From Aliivibrio sifiae (lineage in GTDB: Bacteria > Pseudomonadota > Gammaproteobacteria > Enterobacterales > Vibrionaceae), in NCBI RefSeq assembly GCF_002954715.1, contig NZ_MSCP01000001.1, positions 1,582,118 to 1,646,117 of the forward strand: a stretch of 64,000 bases of DNA, in the 5' to 3' direction. Each line of letters starts with the position of its first letter. The stretch's first letter is position 1. The notes under the pieces were generated by a model, which searched no databases, was not told the origin of the DNA, and saw only the letters and a list, made by a program, of their open reading frames with translations. Of this stretch, positions 7,787-15,956 are shown piece by piece. The position numbers and the translations under genes were made by a program.

Positions 7787-8407
7787 ATGAAAAAAAATAT
7801 ACTTATCATTGGTATTTATTCTAATATCGGTTACGACTTAGCGATCCTGCTACTCAGAAAAAAACATAATGTTTATTGTGGTGTTCACCGAACAGAAAAG
7901 CCTAAAAAACTAAGAAAAATGGGAGCATATGTTCATAAAGTGGATGTATTTTCAGAGCAAGAGATTACAAATATCATTGAATCTATGATTATGAATCTCG
8001 GCCACATTGATATAATTTACACTAATGTTTATCGTGCAGAAGAGTTAGCTCGCTCAGTAATGCCTCATATGCGACACCAACAATTTGGACGCCTTATTTT
8101 TACCACCTCTGTCGCTAACAAAATCACAAAATCAATCCAAAAAATAGAAGATTCAAATATTCAGATCGTCACCATTGACACTAGCCACACTCAAGCCGAA
8201 TTTGATAAAGTTCAACCAATTAAAATAAGAAAAACACATCCATCAAATACACTTAACGATACGATCAATATACTAATATCTGCAGGGCTATCTTCTTCTA
8301 TGAAGTTAAGATCTCAATATACTTTAGATGCGAACTTAATGGCATGGGCTCAATATATTTTGGGTAAGAACTATATGAATAACCTATCCGTCTATCGGAT
8401 AAGGTAA
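7787..8407 (+). CDS. Degenerate short-chain dehydrogenase-like protein
   Basis: The 206-residue protein starts like a Rossmann-fold SDR: a beta-alpha-beta nucleotide site (IGIYSNIGYDLA, residues 8-19, in place of TGxxxGIG), then KVDVFSEQEI around 50 and a strand IDIIYTN near 80, in the place of NNAG. The catalytic Ser-Tyr-x-x-x-Lys triad is not found, and the C-terminal half does not resemble an active SDR. It may bind NAD(P) without catalysis or act on something else; a decaying gene is possible, though the frame is intact. The hairpin after it serves the gene on the other strand. Confidence 0.65.
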   Translation: MKKNILIIGIYSNIGYDLAILLLRKKHNVYCGVHRTEKPKKLRKMGAYVHKVDVFSEQEITNIIESMIMNLGHIDIIYTNVYRAEELARSVMPHMRHQQFGRLIFTTSVANKITKSIQKIEDSNIQIVTIDTSHTQAEFDKVQPIKIRKTHPSNTLNDTINILISAGLSSSMKLRSQYTLDANLMAWAQYILGKNYMNNLSVYRIR

Positions 8408-8428
8408 CGATATTCAGGCAATAAAAAA

Positions 8429-8454
8429 GCCAAGACAACTTAGTGTATCTTGGC
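8429..8454 (-). terminator. Terminator of the HflX-like gene
   Basis: The stem GCCAAGA/TCTTGGC is followed by TTTTTT on the minus strand, downstream of the GTPase gene. Confidence 0.8.
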
Positions 8455-8494
8455 CTATTAGTTCGTCACTCATATATAAAGTTAAGTGGTTCTT

Positions 8495-9832
8495 CTATAT
8501 GTTCGACATCAATTTTTTTAATCTTGCTAAATCAATCGCACTTGAACGTACAGTTAGCTTAATATGATCATATTCATACTCTTCTTTAACCACACTCATG
8601 CTTGAACGAATTTCTCCCACAATACCTTTGGCAGTATAAGGTACGATGATCTCTTCTTCAATCATCCCTTGCTCTGATGCATTCACAATATATTTATGTA
8701 ATTTTGCTACATCAAGAGGATTTCGAGTTGAAGTCATCATAGCATCTGGGAATTCATCCATCAATGCATCTTGTTGCTCAGGAGTCAGTTGATCTGATTT
8801 ATTTAAAACGAGTAGCTTATCAATCCCGTCAACGCCGACTTCGCCAAGAACCTCATGTACCACTTTAAGTTGTGTTCTAAATGTAGGGTCTGAAGCATCA
8901 ACCACATACAACAATAGTGATGCATCATGAGCCTCAGCTAAAGTTGAATGGAATGAAGCAACTAAATCATGTGGTAATTTTTTAATAAACCCAACGGTAT
9001 CAGACACAAGGATACGAGGTTGAGTTATGGGATATAAAGCACGAACGGTAGTATCCAATGTAGCAAACAGCTTATCTTCAACTAATACTTCACTTCCTGT
9101 AAGCGCACGCATCATCGATGATTTACCCGCATTGGTATAACCAACTAAAGCCACACAGAATAATTCAGATCGTTGTTTACGACGACCTTTCAACTCAGCT
9201 TGAACACTTTCTAACTCACGTCTTAATTCTGCCAGTTGATCTCGAACTTTACGACGATCTAACTCTAGGTTTGTTTCACCTGCACCTTTACCCATTTGGC
9301 GTTCATTATCACCAACGATAGACTCTCTAAGGCGTGGGGCAACATAATTAAGGCGAGCCATTTCAACTTGTAATCGCGCAGTTCTGGTACGTGCATGACG
9401 GCTGAATATTTCAATGATAATACCAGTGCGATCATACACCTGAACACCAAGCTGGTTCTCAACATTACGCAGTTGTGATGGGCTTAAATCACAATCGAAA
9501 ACCACCACATCAGCACAACCAAAAGGTAGATTTTCTGAAGGGATATCGTCGAAATCCATCTCATCAAAGAAATCTTCAGTATCTGCATCATCAACCTCTC
9601 CTTGATTACCCGTGATATGTGCGATTTCGGCTAGCTTACCAACTCCCAATACATTCACTTTTTGAGTTGATGTTTGCTTTTGAGATTGCGTACCAACAAC
9701 TTTAAAACCTAGAGTTGTCACTAAGCGGCCAAGCTCTGCAAGAGATGCTTTGGCTTCGTCACCTTTAAACTGTGGTGTACAAATAGAAATAAGTAACGCG
9801 TGGTTAAGTGATGGTTTCTCTGTTAATTTCAT
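8495..9832 (-). CDS. HflX-family GTPase
   Basis: This 445-residue GTPase has the HflX N-terminal domain (1-200), a helical linker rich in charged residues (about 190-222), and the G domain with G1 GYTNAGKSS (231-239), G3 DTVGFI and G4 NKSD. HflX proteins bind ribosomes and split or rescue stalled 70S. Inside the N-terminal domain lies an unusual acidic insert (residues 79-100, DDADTEDFFDEMDFDDIP) not present in standard HflX. Gammaproteobacteria usually carry hflX next to hfq; here the neighbours are unrelated, so this may be a second paralog. It is monocistronic. Confidence 0.85.
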   Translation of the reverse strand: MKLTEKPSLNHALLISICTPQFKGDEAKASLAELGRLVTTLGFKVVGTQSQKQTSTQKVNVLGVGKLAEIAHITGNQGEVDDADTEDFFDEMDFDDIPSENLPFGCADVVVFDCDLSPSQLRNVENQLGVQVYDRTGIIIEIFSRHARTRTARLQVEMARLNYVAPRLRESIVGDNERQMGKGAGETNLELDRRKVRDQLAELRRELESVQAELKGRRKQRSELFCVALVGYTNAGKSSMMRALTGSEVLVEDKLFATLDTTVRALYPITQPRILVSDTVGFIKKLPHDLVASFHSTLAEAHDASLLLYVVDASDPTFRTQLKVVHEVLGEVGVDGIDKLLVLNKSDQLTPEQQDALMDEFPDAMMTSTRNPLDVAKLHKYIVNASEQGMIEEEIIVPYTAKGIVGEIRSSMSVVKEEYEYDHIKLTVRSSAIDLARLKKLMSNI

Positions 9833-10036
9833 GATTTTATCTTAGTGAGTCGAAACCCAAACCTAATTTTTATCTAAAGTTAACCTGATCCTACGCTGTT
9901 ATAGGCTAGCTTTATAGGAAAATAGAAAACTAAATACATATATTATTTTAATTAGTGATAAATCATCGATATTTCAATGGTAATTACCACCTATTAACAT
10001 AATTCTTATGTTCAGCATCCTTATGCATAAGTTACT

Positions 10037-10747
10037 CTACCAAGGTAGGCGTTCTCCACTATAAGTCAAAAATGAACCGCTTTCTTGTGGTGTGCTTGAA
10101 GCTATCAACCCAATAAGATCATAAGCAACTTTTTCTGGTGTAAATAATTTACCTTGAGGGACATTACCTTGAAATGGTTCAGATAAAGGAGTGTCAGTTG
10201 TCCCCGGATGAAGAGCTAATACTACACCATTTTTTAACATTCTTTGCCATTCAATTGACATCGTTTTTATGAACATGTTTAAGGCGGCTTTTGATGCTCT
10301 ATAGCTATACCACCCACCCAATTGATTATCTGAAATACTGCCAACTTTGGCAGAAATGACAGCAAACTTAGGCTTATCTGTCTTTTTGAGTTTTGGTGTA
10401 AAATATTTAGCGAGTAGTAATGTTGGTAATGTATTAGTAGTTATCATTTGTTGAAAAAACACACTATCTAATGCCGCTAAATTTTTCTCTGGTCCTTTAT
10501 TTGAAGTATGTAATAGGCCAATACAATTAATGACCCAATCAATGTCATCAAACAATTCACTTAATGATTTTACATCTTCATTATTGCTCGCGTCAGCTTG
10601 ATGCCAAGCAACCCTCTCATGATACCAGTGTGGTTTTACTCGCCGATAAGTCGCATGAAGTTGAGCATCTGGGTATCGAGTAAGACTCTCTTTTAACATC
10701 GCAAAGCCTATTCCCCCATTACCTCCAACAATAAGTATCTTCATCAC
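10037..10747 (-). CDS. Short-chain dehydrogenase/reductase
   Basis: The 236-residue SDR has an intact N-terminal nucleotide site GGNGGIG (residues 8-14), the structural NCIG segment (position of NNAG), and the catalytic YRASK motif following WYS, with Ser in the preceding VISAKVGS segment. It resembles C-factor/CsgA-like SDRs. The Arg-rich stretch after the second strand (TYRRVKP) suggests NADPH. The substrate is unknown. It lies 34 nt downstream of the DCC-protein gene on the same strand, so the two are likely one transcript. Confidence 0.85.
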   Translation of the reverse strand: MMKILIVGGNGGIGFAMLKESLTRYPDAQLHATYRRVKPHWYHERVAWHQADASNNEDVKSLSELFDDIDWVINCIGLLHTSNKGPEKNLAALDSVFFQQMITTNTLPTLLLAKYFTPKLKKTDKPKFAVISAKVGSISDNQLGGWYSYRASKAALNMFIKTMSIEWQRMLKNGVVLALHPGTTDTPLSEPFQGNVPQGKLFTPEKVAYDLIGLIASSTPQESGSFLTYSGERLPW

Positions 10748-10781
10748 ACCTCCTTAATATGAGTTAAGTCATCTTAAAAAA

Positions 10782-11168
10782 TCACTTTGAGCAACTATTT
10801 TCATCACAACGTGAGGTACCCGTTAACCAATAGGAAACGCGGTAACGATTATTCGCAAAGCGGAGATAACACCAATCAGCAAGTACTTTAACTCCCGGCC
10901 AACGCAACGGAGCGTAAAGCCAACCTTTACCAACTAATTTCCATGCCAGATAAGTCACATCTAATCCAAGAATAAGATCACCATTTTGATTTAATGCATG
11001 TAAAACTGTATTTGCCGCTTTAGCATCAATATGAGGATATTCAGAAAATTCCTCACTATAAATATCAATGGTTTTTATCGCTTTGTTTTTGTCTTGATTA
11101 CTAAGTGCATTCATCTCTTTTGCGCACAATGGGCAAGTTCCATCATAAAAAATTGTTAACTTATGCAT
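10782..11168 (-). CDS. DCC-family (DUF393) thiol-disulfide protein
   Basis: The 128-residue protein starts with the family signature YDGTCPLC (residues 8-15), a thioredoxin-like CxxC active site. Further family residues are the D-x-x-x-Y-S block near 35 and the GW-x-YAPLRWPGV stretch near 85, together with late Cys residues. DUF393 proteins are predicted thiol-disulfide oxidoreductases with an unproven role. It has no signal peptide, so it should be cytoplasmic or membrane-associated. It is the first gene of a probable two-gene unit with the SDR. Confidence 0.85.
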   Translation of the reverse strand: MHKLTIFYDGTCPLCAKEMNALSNQDKNKAIKTIDIYSEEFSEYPHIDAKAANTVLHALNQNGDLILGLDVTYLAWKLVGKGWLYAPLRWPGVKVLADWCYLRFANNRYRVSYWLTGTSRCDENSCSK

Positions 11169-11333
11169 ATAATCCTCTACTTTTAACTATCATAGGTTAT
11201 ACGTTACTGGTTATTTTTTAGATCAAAACTCAAAACGAGTGTGCTTATCTTTGATATTAGTTACAGAGGGAAGATATTGAATTAATAGGATAATGGAATG
11301 ATAGTTTAAATTTCCACACACGCAGAAACGAAA

Positions 11334-11359
11334 AAACCCCAGCATTTCTGCTAGGGTTT
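11334..11359 (-). terminator. Orphaned tRNA-Ser terminator
   Basis: The minus-strand hairpin AAACCCTAGCA/TGCTGGGGTTT is followed by Ts, directly beyond the 3' tRNA fragment at 11362-11400. Before the island integrated this would have been the terminator of the tRNA-Ser gene now at 15961. Confidence 0.7.
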
Positions 11360-11361
11360 CG

Positions 11362-11400
11362 AATGTGGTGGTGAGTGAGAGATTCGAACTCTCGGTACGT
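11362..11400 (-). repeat. Left attachment site, displaced tRNA-Ser 3' end
   Basis: These 39 bases are identical to 15957-15995, covering the 3' part of tRNA-Ser (T arm, acceptor, CCA) and four bases beyond it. Sequence diverges immediately at 11401 versus 15996, so this fragment is not a tRNA gene. Confidence 0.9.
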
Positions 11401-12225
11401 GAGAGCTTCGCTCTATCATTACCTAACGGTAACGTGCCGTACAAAATCAACCACTTATAAATAGCTTCTTCAGTCATTCAATCTTCAGTGTACTCTTTAT
11501 TGTCTTTCTTTTTCAAGAACTTTGACACTGAAAAAAACTTAACTCTATTTATCAAAAAATGCATTACATTGAGAAGTAACATCTTTCTTTAAGGTATCTT
11601 CTCATGAACATGAGGAACAACGCCTCCTTCTATACTTATCTCTTTAGTTGATTATAAGAAATAAAACCAATAGATAAGTACCTCTGCTCCGCAGTACTAA
11701 ACCTTAGATCTTTCTAATTTATCCTAAAAATTGAAATAATAGATAAAAAATTTTATTTCACAGCTATCCCTTAGTAACTATTCTTATCTTCCTTCTCTTA
11801 AAAAAGAGCTCTATAGACAGTGTTAAAGCTACATTTGGGTAGGGCCATCAGAGAATAACCTATCATAATTAATACTAATAATAAGTGCTAGCAACCTCGG
11901 CCCTGAAGGATACATCTTATTACGTTCTTTATATTACAAATCATTAGTTTAAAACTGTAAAAATCGAAAGCGTGTGTCGGTTATTGTTACGATCTAGCTA
12001 CATATTAGTTATCGACTCTTCTTCCAATAAGGTCATACTAATTAATACATGTAGCACACCTCATTAATCATAGATAAACTAAACATGATTTAAACAGCAT
12101 TCCCTCTTTTTACTAAATGAAAGTAAACCACCACACCTACAATGTATCTACTACATCTAAACCACCATATATATATCAAAATTTAATGGTTTAAATGTAC
12201 AACTATACATCTATCAAGCATAAAA
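11401..12225. other. Long non-coding part of the island
   Basis: About 825 bases hold no credible open frame on either strand. I see a GAGAGC-TTC-GCTCT hairpin right at the attachment site (11401-11414), a GGTA/TGCC-rich patch after it that could be recombinase arm sites, and AGGGCC (11841-11846) facing GGCCCT (11899-11904) across 52 bases. It could hold an RNA gene or decayed genes; nothing firm can be named. Confidence 0.4.
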
Positions 12226-12247
12226 AAGGCTGCATACTAGCAACCTT
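12226..12247 (-). terminator. Terminator of the island lipoprotein gene
   Basis: The minus-strand stem AAGGTTGC/GCAGCCTT (one G-U pair) has a 6-nt loop and is followed by TTTT. It lies 27 nt after the lipoprotein stop. Confidence 0.8.
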
Positions 12248-12274
12248 AAAAAACACCTTTAAATCATCACATAA

Positions 12275-12616
12275 CTAACTACGACTATTCTTTTCCCTAA
12301 TCGGCGTAGCTTCTAAAGTGAACTTAACAATAGGTCCAATTGGCGTCCAGAAGTACCGAGAAGAAACTGAAGGATTAATTAAGTCAGTTCCCCCTGAGAT
12401 TTCTAGTAACCTGTTTCTAGCTCTAACCTCGCGGCTACTAAACCTAACAGGAATGACACCTAAAATAATAAATGAACTTGCCGACACCTTCACTCTAGGT
12501 AGCTCTTGATACTGGATAGACGTCAAATCTTGCTCATTAGTTAAAACTAAGGGCCGAGAACTACAGCCACTAAGAAACAAAACAACAAAGACAATTGCTA
12601 CTAATACTTTATTCAT
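12275..12616 (-). CDS. Island lipoprotein, unknown function
   Basis: The 113-residue protein has a clear lipoprotein signal peptide (hydrophobic 4-15, lipobox LSGC, Cys18). The mature part has no recognised domain; an AR-rich helix (residues 62-70) is followed by GGTDLINPSVSSRYFW and a beta-like end. It starts 8 nt after the stop of the outer-membrane protein gene, so the two are translated from one mRNA. An outer-membrane barrel plus a lipoprotein suggests a joint job at the cell surface. No homolog is recognised. Confidence 0.7.
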   Translation of the reverse strand: MNKVLVAIVFVVLFLSGCSSRPLVLTNEQDLTSIQYQELPRVKVSASSFIILGVIPVRFSSREVRARNRLLEISGGTDLINPSVSSRYFWTPIGPIVKFTLEATPIREKNSRS

Positions 12617-12624
12617 TTTATATC

Positions 12625-13188
12625 CTAAAATTTATAGCCTATCGTTACTGCACCTTGGCTTAGTTCCATGTCTGTTACAGGGATATACTCACTTCTTAAA
12701 TCTACATACAAACCAAAATCAAATGTAGCTCGAACCCCAACACCTATGACTGGGTTAGTTTCATCAAAAGTTGTATTCACGCTATTTGCTCCTGATTGAA
12801 TAACACCATCTTCACTATACTTAGCTATCCCTACTACACCATATGGCTTCAAACTCCATTTGTTAAAATTAAAAGCATAACCAATATCACTTGTCACTTT
12901 AAACATTGAGCCATCAAGATCTACGCTGTAAGAGTACCCACTAACAGTATCACTATTTTTTTCATACGAAACATTGATACCGACAATACGGTTAATGTCA
13001 TAACCATATTCAAATTTGATACCTGAACCATAATCAACACTGCTATCAGACAGTATCGTCGCCGATGAACCTATCCCTACTCTATGACCAGAAAAGTCTT
13101 CATTAGACTTAGCATAAGCCGCACAAGAAAAAATAGTTGGCACTAAACAAGCTGACAACACTGCAACTAACTTCAATTGATTTTTCAA
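12625..13188 (-). CDS. Outer-membrane beta-barrel protein (island)
   Basis: The 187-residue protein has a Sec signal peptide (about 1-26, cut near AYA-KS), alternating amphipathic strands consistent with a small eight-stranded barrel, and a C-terminal aromatic residue (GYKF) as used by the BAM machinery. It resembles the OmpA-like/opacity-type small porin fold. It is the first gene of the minus-strand unit that faces the XRE regulator across 167 bp holding two operators, so its expression is probably repressed by that regulator. As island cargo it would change the cell surface, for example phage binding or adhesion; this is inference. Confidence 0.75.
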   Translation of the reverse strand: MKNQLKLVAVLSACLVPTIFSCAAYAKSNEDFSGHRVGIGSSATILSDSSVDYGSGIKFEYGYDINRIVGINVSYEKNSDTVSGYSYSVDLDGSMFKVTSDIGYAFNFNKWSLKPYGVVGIAKYSEDGVIQSGANSVNTTFDETNPVIGVGVRATFDFGLYVDLRSEYIPVTDMELSQGAVTIGYKF

Positions 13189-13274
13189 AATTTACTCCAA
13201 AAAAGAAAACTAATAATAATTAAAAAGCAAAAAGTGATTAGCATTCTTACGACGAATAACTAAAACACCAAAAG

Positions 13275-13292
13275 TGTTCCGCATGCGGAGCA
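13275..13292. promoter_or_regulatory. XRE operator, copy 1
   Basis: The inverted half-sites TGTTCC and GGAGCA flank GCATGC; the central TCCGCATGCGGA is a perfect 12-bp palindrome. It lies between the divergent outer-membrane protein and XRE genes, 45 bp centre to centre from copy 2. Confidence 0.75.
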
Positions 13293-13318
13293 ATTATTTG
13301 CATTTTAACAACTAGTCT

Positions 13319-13338
13319 TTGTTCCACAAGCGGAGCAA
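13319..13338. promoter_or_regulatory. XRE operator, copy 2
   Basis: TTGTTCC and GGAGCAA flank ACAAGC, the same half-sites and 6-bp spacing as copy 1. It ends 17 bp before the XRE start codon, a position suited to autorepression. Confidence 0.75.
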
Positions 13339-13355
13339 GAAAAGTTGACATAAAA

Positions 13356-13574
13356 ATGACAAAGGCAAATGTTGTTGGAAAACAAATTAGAGCAATAAGA
13401 AAAGAAAAAAAATTAACTCAAGAGCAGTTAACTACCAGATGCAATCTTGAAGGATTTGATATAAGTAGAGGAACATTGGCCAAGATTGAATCAGGAGTTA
13501 GACAGGTTATAGATATTGAGATCGTACTTATCTCAAAAGCATTAAACATTAATATTTACAGACTTTTCCCTTAA
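13356..13574 (+). CDS. XRE-family HTH repressor of the island
   Basis: The 72-residue protein consists almost entirely of a Cro/cI-type helix-turn-helix domain: IRAIRKEKKLTQEQL (residues 10-24) begins the fold, and SRGTLAKIESGVRQV carries the recognition helix. It has no sensor or protease domain, so it is a simple DNA-binding switch. Two matching operators just upstream indicate autoregulation and control of the divergent outer-membrane gene. Single-domain XREs of this kind are common beside cargo and defence genes in mobile elements. The DUF4238 gene follows 91 nt downstream and may also be under its control. Confidence 0.8.
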   Translation: MTKANVVGKQIRAIRKEKKLTQEQLTTRCNLEGFDISRGTLAKIESGVRQVIDIEIVLISKALNINIYRLFP

Positions 13575-13665
13575 TTAAGGAAAAACAATATCTTGCATTT
13601 TTCATTATAATCTCGCCTTATGGTAAACTAACACCAAATAGGTAAAGTTTAATTGTTTATAAATT

Positions 13666-14682
13666 ATGAAGAAAGAATATCAACTAAAAAAAGAACATCA
13701 TTATGTCTGGGCTAACTACCTACTTAATTGGTCTAACGATAGAAAAAATGTATGGTTTAAAAGCACTAAAGGAAAATTGATTAACGATAGTGTTCGAATG
13801 ATTGCAAAAGAAAGATATTTTTACCAAATATCCCATCTAAATAATGAGCATGAATTACTCATAGATTTAATGTCTAGGAAAAGTGAAATACGAGAAAATC
13901 ATCTTCAGTTCTTAAAGCATTTTCTAGACTATCAAAAATTCGAGGGGATTTTTAAAACCAATGGGGGCAAAAATCAAGAATTTGATATTGCAATGGAAGC
14001 TCACCGTCATAATACCCTTGAAAATCTACATACTAGCTATGAGAACAATGCCAAATTCTCAATTAAAAGCTTAACAAACAGAGACTTGTCTTTTTTACAG
14101 GATACAAAGGAATCGATAAGCTTCTTCCATTATCTAGGACAACAATTTACCAGAACGAAGTCATTTAAAGATACTACATTGCTAATTATGTCTAAAGGCA
14201 AAGGTAATAGCGAACAAGAAAGATGGATATCTGAAACAACTAGTGAGTGTTGGTGGTTCATTAGTCACATGTTGGGTTCAAATATCGGATACGCTCTATA
14301 TGAATCTAGAAAAGAACAAAATCACTGCCTATTAATTAATAATACTAATCAACCGTTTATCACTTCAGACAACCCTGTGATTAATGTTCATCAAGAGTTA
14401 ACTCACGATATAAAAAGACCACCCCAACACGACCAATTTGATTTGTATTACCCTATAACTCCTAACATTGCTTTCATGGCTTCTAGCTCCCATAGATTCC
14501 CAAATGGTACATCTATTTTAAACAGTGAAATTGTTCATGAATTGAATACTAAAATTGCAACAAATTCATACAAACACATTTTTTCATCAACTGAAGAAGC
14601 ACTGAAACCATATGGCAAACTTGTAGGAAATAACTATAGAAAAGTAGACGCATTCGTAAAAGAACACAACAAAAAAGCCTAA
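13666..14682 (+). CDS. DUF4238 protein (island cargo)
   Basis: The 338-residue soluble protein matches the DUF4238 pattern: an N-terminal HHYVWANYLLNW (about 11-22), a central helical part, then ITSDNPVINV (around 230) and YPITPNIAFMAS (around 260), which are the family's most conserved blocks. The biochemical activity is unknown. The family is scattered in accessory regions, which fits a defence or stress cargo, but that role is inference. It is AT-rich like the rest of the island. Start ATG at 13666 is preceded by only a weak ribosome site. Confidence 0.8.
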   Translation: MKKEYQLKKEHHYVWANYLLNWSNDRKNVWFKSTKGKLINDSVRMIAKERYFYQISHLNNEHELLIDLMSRKSEIRENHLQFLKHFLDYQKFEGIFKTNGGKNQEFDIAMEAHRHNTLENLHTSYENNAKFSIKSLTNRDLSFLQDTKESISFFHYLGQQFTRTKSFKDTTLLIMSKGKGNSEQERWISETTSECWWFISHMLGSNIGYALYESRKEQNHCLLINNTNQPFITSDNPVINVHQELTHDIKRPPQHDQFDLYYPITPNIAFMASSSHRFPNGTSILNSEIVHELNTKIATNSYKHIFSSTEEALKPYGKLVGNNYRKVDAFVKEHNKKA

Positions 14683-14721
14683 AAACACTAGTGACCAAGT
14701 AAATATGATTATTACTTTTTC

Positions 14722-15873
14722 CTAATCACACTTTCTATATTCCAATTTTTTCAAAACATTTAACTTATTTATATAAGAAAAACCACCAAGATAAACCTTA
14801 CCAGTAGTTAACTTACCAACACTATGCCCCATCAGCGATCCTATAAGTTCCTCTTTAATCCCATGGTTAAATAACTTAGTAATCACATAGTGTCTAAATG
14901 AATGAAAGCTTACATCTTTCAACTTCAATTCTTGACTACACAATTGACTAAACCACTTACTAGGTGTATTCGTGTAGCCGTTACTTTCGTTGAATGGTAA
15001 ATCAAGAAAAAGCCTTTCACTAACTGTTTTATTTTTAAGTAAAGGAAATAAGAGTTCTTTTAAGTGGTGGGTTATCGGGATTTCTCTATGGCTTGCTGCG
15101 TTCTTCAACTTCTTATCTTCTGAATCAGTATTGATAGATAAGTAAGGTTCACTAGTAAAATGAATATCCCCAACCCTTAACTGAGCAAGTTCATTCAATC
15201 TACATCCAGTTAGCAACGCTATTCTAGGTAGATAATACTTCCATTGTTCATCCTGTAACTCTGTAACTCCATCACAGTAGTGCTTCGTTTTATTAAGAAT
15301 CAATGTAACTTCTATATCAGTAAAGGCTCTACGAGGTCTTACAGGCTGTTTATTAGCCTTCATCTTAAGCCACTCACTATCAACGTCTACAGAAGCCTTT
15401 TTAAAACAACTGGATAGTAATTTTAACTTTTTCTTTAGCGTTGTATCACTACAAGTTTGAGTCTCTTTCCATTTATCAATATGCGCCTGATTAAGCGATG
15501 TAACTGAAAGAGTTTTGGTAGATAAGGAATCAAGAAAGGAGTTCCAACAACTTAAGTATTCTTTACGACTCTTAATTGATAACTCAGATAGAAGGTTTTC
15601 CATATCAATGGATATAAGAATTTTAGTTTCTCTTTTCTGTTTACCTGAAAACTCATAGTAGACAGCTTTAACTTCATCAATTGAAGGGTTTGAAATTGCA
15701 GATATACGTAAGGCAAGTGTGGAGGCATTTTGTAAGGCTTGAAGATAATTTCTAGTTCGGAGGCTAAGTTTAGGCTGTAAGTACTTATTATTAACCCTTA
15801 CATTCCAACGAAAGGTATAAATTCCTGTACTTGATTTAAGGAGATAGTTAGATTCTCTAGAGGAACATATCAT
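14722..15873 (-). CDS. Tyrosine recombinase (integrase) of the islet
   Basis: This phage-type integrase has a core-binding domain (about 80-180) and a C-terminal catalytic domain carrying TGCRLNEL (catalytic Arg), HSFRH (His-x-x-Arg), LMGHS and the nucleophile in GKVYLGG. The frame stays open upstream to 16005, but that part runs through the tRNA gene, so I choose the ATG at 15873 (383 residues, normal length). It catalyses integration and excision at the tRNA-Ser 3' end, 84 bp from the attachment repeat. No separate excisionase is seen. Confidence 0.9.
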   Translation of the reverse strand: MICSSRESNYLLKSSTGIYTFRWNVRVNNKYLQPKLSLRTRNYLQALQNASTLALRISAISNPSIDEVKAVYYEFSGKQKRETKILISIDMENLLSELSIKSRKEYLSCWNSFLDSLSTKTLSVTSLNQAHIDKWKETQTCSDTTLKKKLKLLSSCFKKASVDVDSEWLKMKANKQPVRPRRAFTDIEVTLILNKTKHYCDGVTELQDEQWKYYLPRIALLTGCRLNELAQLRVGDIHFTSEPYLSINTDSEDKKLKNAASHREIPITHHLKELLFPLLKNKTVSERLFLDLPFNESNGYTNTPSKWFSQLCSQELKLKDVSFHSFRHYVITKLFNHGIKEELIGSLMGHSVGKLTTGKVYLGGFSYINKLNVLKKLEYRKCD

Positions 15874-15930
15874 AGCTATTGTACTTCTTTTTGTACTCTC
15901 AGTGGGCACTGAACAAGCTATAGATACGAA

Positions 15931-15954
15931 AAAGCCCCGAATAATCAGGGCTTT
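15931..15954 (-). terminator. Replacement tRNA-Ser terminator carried by the islet
   Basis: The minus-strand stem AAAGCCCT/CGGGGCTTT is followed by Ts just beyond the tRNA 3' end. It differs from the orphaned terminator at 11334-11359, so the element supplied its own. Confidence 0.8.
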
Positions 15955-15956
15955 AA

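Noticed and set aside
11362-11400. A second tRNA-Ser gene
   Set aside because: Only the 3' end is present; no anticodon arm or 5' half follows, so it is an attachment remnant.
11223-11477. 84-codon minus-strand frame across the left attachment site
   Set aside because: It reads through the tRNA fragment and the old terminator, with no ribosome site or family resemblance.
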